This document shows positions 49,301 through 64,000 of a stretch of DNA of 64,000 nucleotides, one piece after another. Each line of letters begins with the position of its first letter. The first letter of the stretch is position 1. This DNA is from Xestospongia muta. Lineage: Eukaryota; Porifera; Demospongiae; Haplosclerida; Petrosiidae. The position numbers and the translations under genes are program-made. The stretch lies in NCBI GenBank assembly GCA_963693285.1, contig OY848924.1, positions 5,167,842 through 5,231,841 of the forward strand, given 5' to 3'. The notes below the pieces were generated by a model. The model searched no databases. It was not told the origin of the DNA and saw nothing but the letters and a program-made list of their open reading frames with translations.

Positions 49301-52300
49301 ATGCCAGGACAAATGAGGTTATTAAACATTTTGTTGACTAAAACCAATGTACTAACTACATCAATTAAACTGTGCATCAAAAACTTTATTTAAGCAAAGG
49401 TTTTGTGCCCACTAGACATACCTTTCCTTTTTAACTGGCTCAGATTCACCTGGATAAATCACAAGTAAGAATGTCTATAATACAAAATAACATTTATGTA
49501 AATTTATAGTAACACATAGTAATAATACATTACCTGCCATAGCACTTTTAGTGTTACAGCAAATGCAAGGGGAAGAAGTAACGTTAAAAAAAGCTTAGCA
49601 GGATATGACCATGAAAGAAAATCAAATTCAGCTGCACAAGTATATAATTGTGTATGGAAGTCTTTGTACGAGGTAAACTTGGAGAGTAAAATAGATCCAA
49701 TGTGGGCCTGTAAAAAAAGGACAAACTCTTTGTTAAATAATGTCAATGAAAACAATCCCTAGTCACCAATAACTACAATCTAATTCTGTATACTAAATTA
49801 ATATAAAATCTGATTATTCAAGTACTACAGCAAAACTATACTGTACAGTAAGATAATTAGATCACATACATCGTCTTTAATGCCCAGAACACGGCCGCTG
49901 AACACCTTTAACATTACTGTCCCCAGCAATATAAACAACATTTTACTTAGCTGTATAAAAAATACTTGCATTTTGATATGTTAATAATAAACACCTTACT
50001 GATATCAAAGGAATCCATTTAAGAAGCTGAAATATTTTATGACAAGCAATCATTACCTATTATAGTAGATAGGATAATTCAGTAAAAATGTAGCATCCCC
50101 ACAAAAACAAAGAGCTAATATATGGCCATAAAAATGGAACACAATAGCTGTTGCATGGTTTACATTTAATATTGAAACATAACAATTTCTTTACAAATAC
50201 TCAAATACTGGATCTTACTTGGGAGTTTTAAGAGATTAGATTAAAAATACATTATTAGAAAGATTATGATTGAAAAATCATCCTATAATTGTTTAGGAAG
50301 ATACTGACTTCACAATGAAACACTGACAAAACCTACAAAGATTGCATAATAAGCAGCAGTGTCTGTGGAAAACTATAGGAATAGTGTGCTGGAAATATAG
50401 TCAGAGAGGTATGCTAGTAAGACGATTTGAGCATTGTCAGCTGCACCCATTGTTGTATAGTGTTCATGGTCAGGGTTAATGAAATTCTTTGTTGCTACAT
50501 GTATCGGGAATTGAAGGATGAAATTCTTTGTTGCTACATGTATCGGGAATTGAAGGATGTTGCTTAATTTCATTTGGTGCTCTCAAGGTCACATATAACA
50601 ATATATTAAAATGATGAAAACAAAAATAACCTGTTACATATGTAGCACATAGTCCAAATCACTATAGGACTACCTGGCATGCTGTGTGTTTCAGGCAACA
50701 AAATATATTGTGTTACATGTGTTTTATACTGATTTGTGTTACAAGTATGTAGTAAATACTAGTAAATACAATGGACTTGTCATTGCTAAGGGGTGTGTAG
50801 GTACAATACCACGAGCTATACATTATTAGTAAGCATTCCAGTCTCTTATTTAGCAGCTGTAAAGACATAAGCACTTATTTTATTGTATTTATAAAACTAT
50901 GACAAGTATGTACATATGGGTAATATTGATTGAGGAGGTATTTCTATATAGGGTAACTGTTATAGCAATATACCATTGGGGTAACAGTAACCAATAGATA
51001 CTTGTACTCCTATTAATACAGTAAGTAATAGAACCTTTTCATTAGCAATTAATAGTTATATTTGATATTACTACTTACCAAACAAACAGGTAAGCAGAAT
51101 GCAAGGTAAGAAGAGAGCAGAAGGACATTGCCAAACTGCAATACTACATTGATAAGTAGCATAATCTAAAAAGAGAACTGATAACTCTTTGAACAGCTTA
51201 TGATTACAAGGATTAATCTAATATTGGAGACTAGTACAATGCCATCTTACCAACAATGTTATTATTAAGAACAAGAATTTCTTTGGTGGTATCAAGTTAA
51301 TGCTATAAACACCAGCAAGACTTATCACCTGTGAAAGAAAATACACTTCATAACACAATAAGCTACTTGGTAGTGAAAATGTTAAAAACAACATATAACT
51401 TGACAAGCAACCAAACAAGTTAATGTTTCCATTGTCATTGTTAAAGTAAACAGTTCAATTGAAATATATAGAAAATACCTGAGTTAAAAGTGCAAATTGA
51501 GCAAACTGTAAAGAGAAATAGAGACATTGTTATAAAGGTCAGGATAAAATTTACTTACCTGCCATGGTAACATAAAGAACAGACTTGCAGTACCAAAGAA
51601 AATATAATGAATAAACGAAGCATGCTTCTGTCTACAACAAAAAATAAATTTCTACAGATAATGTAGCAAATACTTAATCCTTTGTATGTTAGCCTTCTTC
51701 CAGCCTCTACACCCACAATTTTCAGCTTATGACAGAAGTCTGAATACAGGGGTCTGACAAATGACGTATGAGGTTTCACTGATTTGATTATGATTCAAAA
51801 ATGTACTGATTTCTAAGCTTCTATGCTCCATAAGAGTAAAATAGTAGCATCTTTGCGTGCTTTGAGTGGACAAATAGAATAGATCCAAGCCACACAAGCA
51901 CACAGAAAGTGTTTGCTAAATTAGTTTAAATATTGATGCTTTGTAAAATGTCTAAAACTTTAGCAAATTAGAATTCCACTATTAGACAACTCAGAAAATT
52001 CATTACTCGAACAATTAATTTAATAAAAGAGGATGTCACTACTTCAAAAATTGATTGTATGCAGTAACGTTTACCAAGACAGTAAGCTCTGTTTTTAAAG
52101 GAGAAATCATACTAACAAACACAACTGGTAGCTCCAGATCTGAAGTAGACTTGAAAGGAATCACTAATATGACTTACTCATATCCTAAGGCTCACATCTA
52201 ATATAGGAGACTTGCTTGTTTGTCAGAGTTAGAGCAATTCGTAAAAAATAGACTATTATAACAAAGGCATTTTATAGATTTATTTTTGAAATTAGAATGC

Positions 52301-55300
52301 TGGATTTATTATACACGTTTTATGATACCTTAATATCCAGGTCAAAACCAAAAACTGCAAAAACAGAAAAGGCATAGAAAAGCTCTCTCTTAATGGAGGT
52401 GTCCACATTACACGAGTAGCCTACAGATTAAAGATATTTTCATAATACAACGTAAAAGATCATTACAAAAGATTATTATACTTAGTAACGTTACAATGAA
52501 TTTGTTGCAATTACACCACTCAATTACTCTCGAGTAAGAGCTTCTTAAGGGTGACAAATTTTTGTGGTTTATTTCTAACAAGCATTCAGTGAAATAACTA
52601 ACATTTTAAGCAAGTCATACTTAATCAGTCATTATGTTTTTTACTGCCTGGCACACCTGGTCTTACAATTATTATGGACTACCTGTTAAAATATATACAA
52701 GTTTGTTCATTTTACATCATTTATTCCATTTCTAGAGCAACAAATAACATAAATTGACAACCAATTATGCACATGGCAATCAACAAATATAATTACTCTT
52801 AACATGCTATTGAGAGTGACTGATAAAAGCTTGATTTTAAGAAAATGTCTCTATAGCTTCTCCCCCAACTTCCTAGTCTTCAAACTTGACAAACAACAGT
52901 ATCATCAGATAATAATCTTAAAACAATTGTAGGTTTGTCAACATACATTTAATTAATTTTAGAAAACATCCTAGATATTCTTGAAACATTTCATATAACA
53001 AGTCTTTCTATAGTCCTAATCACATATTGCATTAGACCCAAAGTCTTTGTTACTTTATAAAATGGTTGTCAAGATAATATTCTTTACCTCTCCGTGGTTG
53101 TAGAAAAACATAACAACAGAAAGAACTCCACCAATAATAGTGTTGCTGTAATAAATAAAGAACACATTTATGCTACATTATACATACTTATCAAAATTAG
53201 AAATCTATATTAAATAAATGAATTTATAGCAATAATGCATACACACACTAGAAAGTAAAGTAGCGCTAATACGACAGCAAATGACAAACAGTTTGAAATA
53301 AATCTCATACATAATGATCAAAGTAACTATAGGTATGATTAGAGAACAAAACAAGTAGTTAAACAATACACTAATGTATGTGTATGATACCTATACTCAA
53401 TATAAGTCACATGAATTTATTGAGGCAAGAATATAAAAAAGATCATAAAATGACTCCCCACAATAGGCTCTTTAATTTTTGTATTGTAGGAAAGTGATAC
53501 TTTTTTAGCTAATCAATTGTCTGACTCTTCTTTCAACTTGTTTTCATAACATATAAACTTGAGGACATAATTAAGAGTTGTATAGTCAACATTACCTCAT
53601 ATAATAAGTCAGTAAGAAAATAGCCATAGGCAACAAAGCATTCAACCCAAAGACACAGTAAACATAGAAATAAGGAGCCACACTGATGCCTGTTGGATAG
53701 TTTTATATCAGTGGATTATTCAATGTCCAAAATATAAAAACATGACAAAGCTCTTTCCTTGTAGGTTTATTTAGTGATTATCAATGATAGTATAGTTTAT
53801 TTACCTGTGCATGTTTCAATAGAAGATTGTCCATATCCACGTGATACTTTAAAGCAATTTGATTCAAGCTTTAAAGCAGTAAGACCTCTATATAATGTTC
53901 CTATAATTACCTATAATAACAGTGATTAGAGCATTATAAAATAAACATTTTCAGATATCAATAATATATAATTTGAGCAATTATTTTACAAATTTTATCC
54001 AAATAAGAATTTCGAGGCTAACACTTTGCAAGACTGAACCCAGCCCATTGACTCTATACAAACTTTATACTGAGTGTTTAAACTGTTGTAAAATAAATCC
54101 ACTTTACAAAAATTGTGAAATATTTTAAATAAAAAGTCCTAATACACATACTTCAGGATATAGGTTAAATCTCCTCAGAGTATTGATAGTGCTGGGGTAT
54201 TCAGTGACATTATCATACAAGAGAAAATGTATGCCTTCCTTAAGACTGTTTGCACCAACTATAGTCTTGTAGTAAGAATAATAGAGACCCTTGAAAAATT
54301 CAACAATATTATAATAATATATCTGTGGTTCAATACAAACCATCTCTGTTCGAAAGGAGAGTTCTCTTTCCAAAGGGGAAAGTGCAGAGAAGTAACGATC
54401 ATTTTCAAACAAAAGACTCAGGTGTTGACTAATAGAAAAATAATTTTAAATAGTAAAAGGTAGCAGCCAACACACTACAACAAATTTACATCAGCAAAAC
54501 TTATTTAGTACCTGTGGAGAGCCCCTATCAGCACAACTATAAAAAATAATGAAAATACATGTGGCTAAACCAAACCATACAATATTTAGTACTCCACAAA
54601 ATAAACCACTTGAGCTTTGAGCTCAGAAACATTAAAACCTTCAAACTCAATACAACGGATCCTAAGCTCAAAGCTCTTTTAAAGGAGTCAATTTTGTGGC
54701 TGAGAGTTATGAACAGACACTACCCAAAATATCAATTAATATGGCATAGTAATATTGTTAAGCTTGCTGCATGTACATTCGAATTACAGTAGTTTGGTTG
54801 TCTATGTGTCTGTATGTTATATTGCTACAGCAATAGGTTTAGCAATATTAGGGACATATTACTGGCTACAATAGCACCTGTTATTAAATCTTGTATTGGG
54901 TCTATGGCTTACTAGTGGGATTTGAGATGATTAAAAAGTTTGATAACTATAGCAATTTATATTTTGGGTTTAGGGTTTAGGTTCTTTAGCAGTCATTTTT
55001 TGTAAAAGATACCAAAACTTGCTTGCTATAAAGAGTGCTGTCAAAGGCAAAATTAACTAGAAAAATCACAGGCAAAAACAAGGCAAGCAATCATAGCAAA
55101 GTAGAGTTGTAAAGAGACCACGCCCACTTGCAGTATCAGCAGTCCAGCAATAACTCTGCAACACTTTAGTACTTTATTGAAATAGTATTTAGATGAATTT
55201 CATAGACATTATCTACAGATATAGGATGCACAATAATACTACCTATCATCTGAAATATTGTGTGCATACTCATATTACCATTTTATGAGAAAATTTGATG

Positions 55301-55645
55301 TGGGTTTTAACTTAGCAATTTTACAAATTATATAAACCATTAATATATAACTATTCATGTAGGTTATGTATCTATGATTAGATATGCTAAATGTTCATAT
55401 TAAATTAATATAATATCAATAAATCTCTTAACCCACCAAACATAATTTTGGAATTTGAGCTATTTGATATGAAATACTTGCATACTAACTTATTGTCATT
55501 ATCAGATCTTGCTGACTCTATAAATTATCTTACCTGTCGTCAATATAATAAGTGTCCTTTTACTAGCTGTGACATGCAACTTTTCTGCCGTCAACTCATC
55601 ATAAGACTGATTAAGTTTACTAGCCTTCTTCCTTCTTTGATTCAT
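46387..55645 (-). CDS. DPY19L: DPY19 family C-mannosyltransferase
   Basis: Twenty-three exons: 55534-55645, 54512-54536, 54152-54428, 53805-53910, 53596-53689, 53088-53145, 52329-52420, 51559-51631, 51479-51505, 51251-51328, 51079-51165, 50000-50026, 49870-49950, 49534-49707, 49422-49474, 48918-48951, 48297-48422, 48150-48245, 48033-48074, 47953-47983, 47762-47861, 46562-46713, 46387-46490. They give 682 residues (human DPY19L1: about 675). The enzyme sits in the ER membrane and attaches mannose from dolichol-phosphate-mannose to tryptophan in WxxW motifs. Seen: a short basic N-terminus, a first membrane helix, then the catalytic luminal signature [10 protein letters not shown] (E54) and [31 protein letters not shown], the conserved [45 protein letters not shown] and [13 protein letters not shown]. 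Most hydrophobic blocks match multi-pass topology. The residue before AVFAG is Asn instead of the usual Asp if the 47953 donor is right. Five exons are 25-34 nt. The stop is 89 bp from the convergent orphan receptor. Confidence 0.95.
46469..46474 (+). terminator. AATAAA candidate poly(A) signal for orphan receptor
   Basis: First AATAAA on the plus strand after the orphan-receptor stop, 171 bp downstream. It lies inside the last coding exon of DPY19 on the other strand, so its use would make the two mRNAs overlap in antisense. Confidence 0.4.
46893..46985. repeat. 31/32-bp tandem repeat, 3 copies
   Basis: Three copies of AGTGTTACAATACTAGGAAT plus an AT-rich tail, in the DPY19 intron 46714-47761. 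Copies start near 46893, 46925 and 46956. Confidence 0.9.
48805..48851. repeat. inverted repeat hairpin in DPY19 intron
   Basis: Arms of 20 bp, 48805-48824 and 48832-48851, pair with one mismatch around a 7-bp loop. AT-rich near-palindromic sequence follows (48852-48915). Probably a small MITE remnant. Confidence 0.75.
50481..50558. repeat. exact 39-bp tandem duplication
   Basis: Two perfect head-to-tail copies (50481-50519 and 50520-50558) in the DPY19 intron between exons 51079-51165 and 50000-50026. The short open frame seen across them on the minus strand is explained by the repeat. Confidence 0.95.
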
Positions 55646-56060
55646 TTTTTCAATGTTCTAACGCGCATGCGCAACAGCTAGCTTAGTGGCTATGTTACAT
55701 GACTCAATGAAGTCAAAGCTTCTTAAAACATCTCAAGAATGAAAACTTTAGTTAAGTCATCCATATATACATACAATGCTATCTATGAACTTAGAAGAAA
55801 CACAAGTGGTCTATTACAATTGAAAGCAACCATAACTTTGGTAGTCATTAGTATAATAATGTACAATTGAAAAGTTTCTTAGTTTCAATAAAGTTAGCTC
55901 TATATAACATATTATTTTTATGATACTTCACACATAAAGTACTGGACAACAAAACAACTACATTGTAGATATCTAATATTAAAACAAAATCTACAGTTTA
56001 ACAGCACAGCAAAATTATAATTAAATAGCACAAATAGTATGGTAAAAATAGTGCTTCAAG
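55646..56060. other. intergenic region between WASHC5 and DPY19
   Basis: 415 bp between the WASHC5 stop and the DPY19 start, both on the minus strand. It holds the NRF1-like site next to the DPY19 start. No clear AATAAA was picked out for WASHC5. Confidence 0.5.
55662..55673 (-). promoter_or_regulatory. NRF1-like palindromic site upstream of DPY19
   Basis: CGCGCATGCGCA fits the NRF1 consensus YGCGCAYGCGCR at every position and lies 16 bp before the DPY19 start codon, in otherwise AT-rich DNA. Function is inferred from the motif only. Confidence 0.6.

Positions 56061-64000
<7,940 letters not shown>

Noticed and set aside
50373..50573. 66-codon minus-strand frame with a repeated segment
   Set aside because: Explained by the 39-bp DNA duplication inside an intron.

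Overview
This window reads as nuclear DNA of an early-branching animal, most likely a demosponge. That is an inference: the DNA is AT-rich, genes are packed tail-to-tail and head-to-head with gaps of only 50-400 bp, and introns are many and short with GT/AG ends. The gene set includes animal-type families: a sarcoglycan, a PDE7 phosphodiesterase, strumpellin, DPY19 and a secreted leucine-rich-repeat protein. No operons, ribosome binding sites or CRISPR are present. The coding models were built by hand from reading frame, splice signals and intron phase. Each nominally complete model adds up to a whole number of codons.

Layout. 1-5727: gene-poor DNA with simple repeats, a 39-bp tandem repeat and three unexplained open frames that look like gene or element debris. 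5728-8489 (-): METTL21D/VCPKMT lysine methyltransferase, with a THAP-like terminal-inverted-repeat element in one intron. 8635-14457 (-): a 901-residue BTB-BACK protein with an F5/8C-like domain. 14458-19339: intergenic, holding a decayed DIRS-like reverse transcriptase, a decayed piggyBac-like transposase and a cluster of diverged repeats. 19340-30408 (-): secreted LRR protein with one LRR per 72-nt exon. 30558-33616 (+): PDE7. 33851-35217 (-): gamma/delta/zeta-type sarcoglycan. 35375-39777 (+): gamma-butyrobetaine/trimethyllysine dioxygenase family. 39828-42736 (-): DUSP12/YVH1 phosphatase. 43145-46297 (+): orphan single-pass receptor-like protein with a nearly perfect tandem exon duplication. 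46387-55645 (-): DPY19 C-mannosyltransferase, 23 exons. 56061-64000 (-): WASHC5 (strumpellin), 24 exons, N-terminal part outside the window.

The genes do not form a pathway. They are housekeeping, signalling and adhesion genes on alternating strands. Three pairs share short head-to-head promoters (LRR/PDE7, sarcoglycan/dioxygenase, DUSP12/orphan receptor). Three pairs converge closely (PDE7/sarcoglycan, dioxygenase/DUSP12, orphan receptor/DPY19), and for the last pair the visible poly(A) signals imply antisense transcript overlap. The most unusual items are the exon-duplicated mucin-like orphan receptor, the strictly modular LRR gene, the BTB-BACK protein with an unrecognised C-terminal third, and the THAP-like element inside METTL21D.
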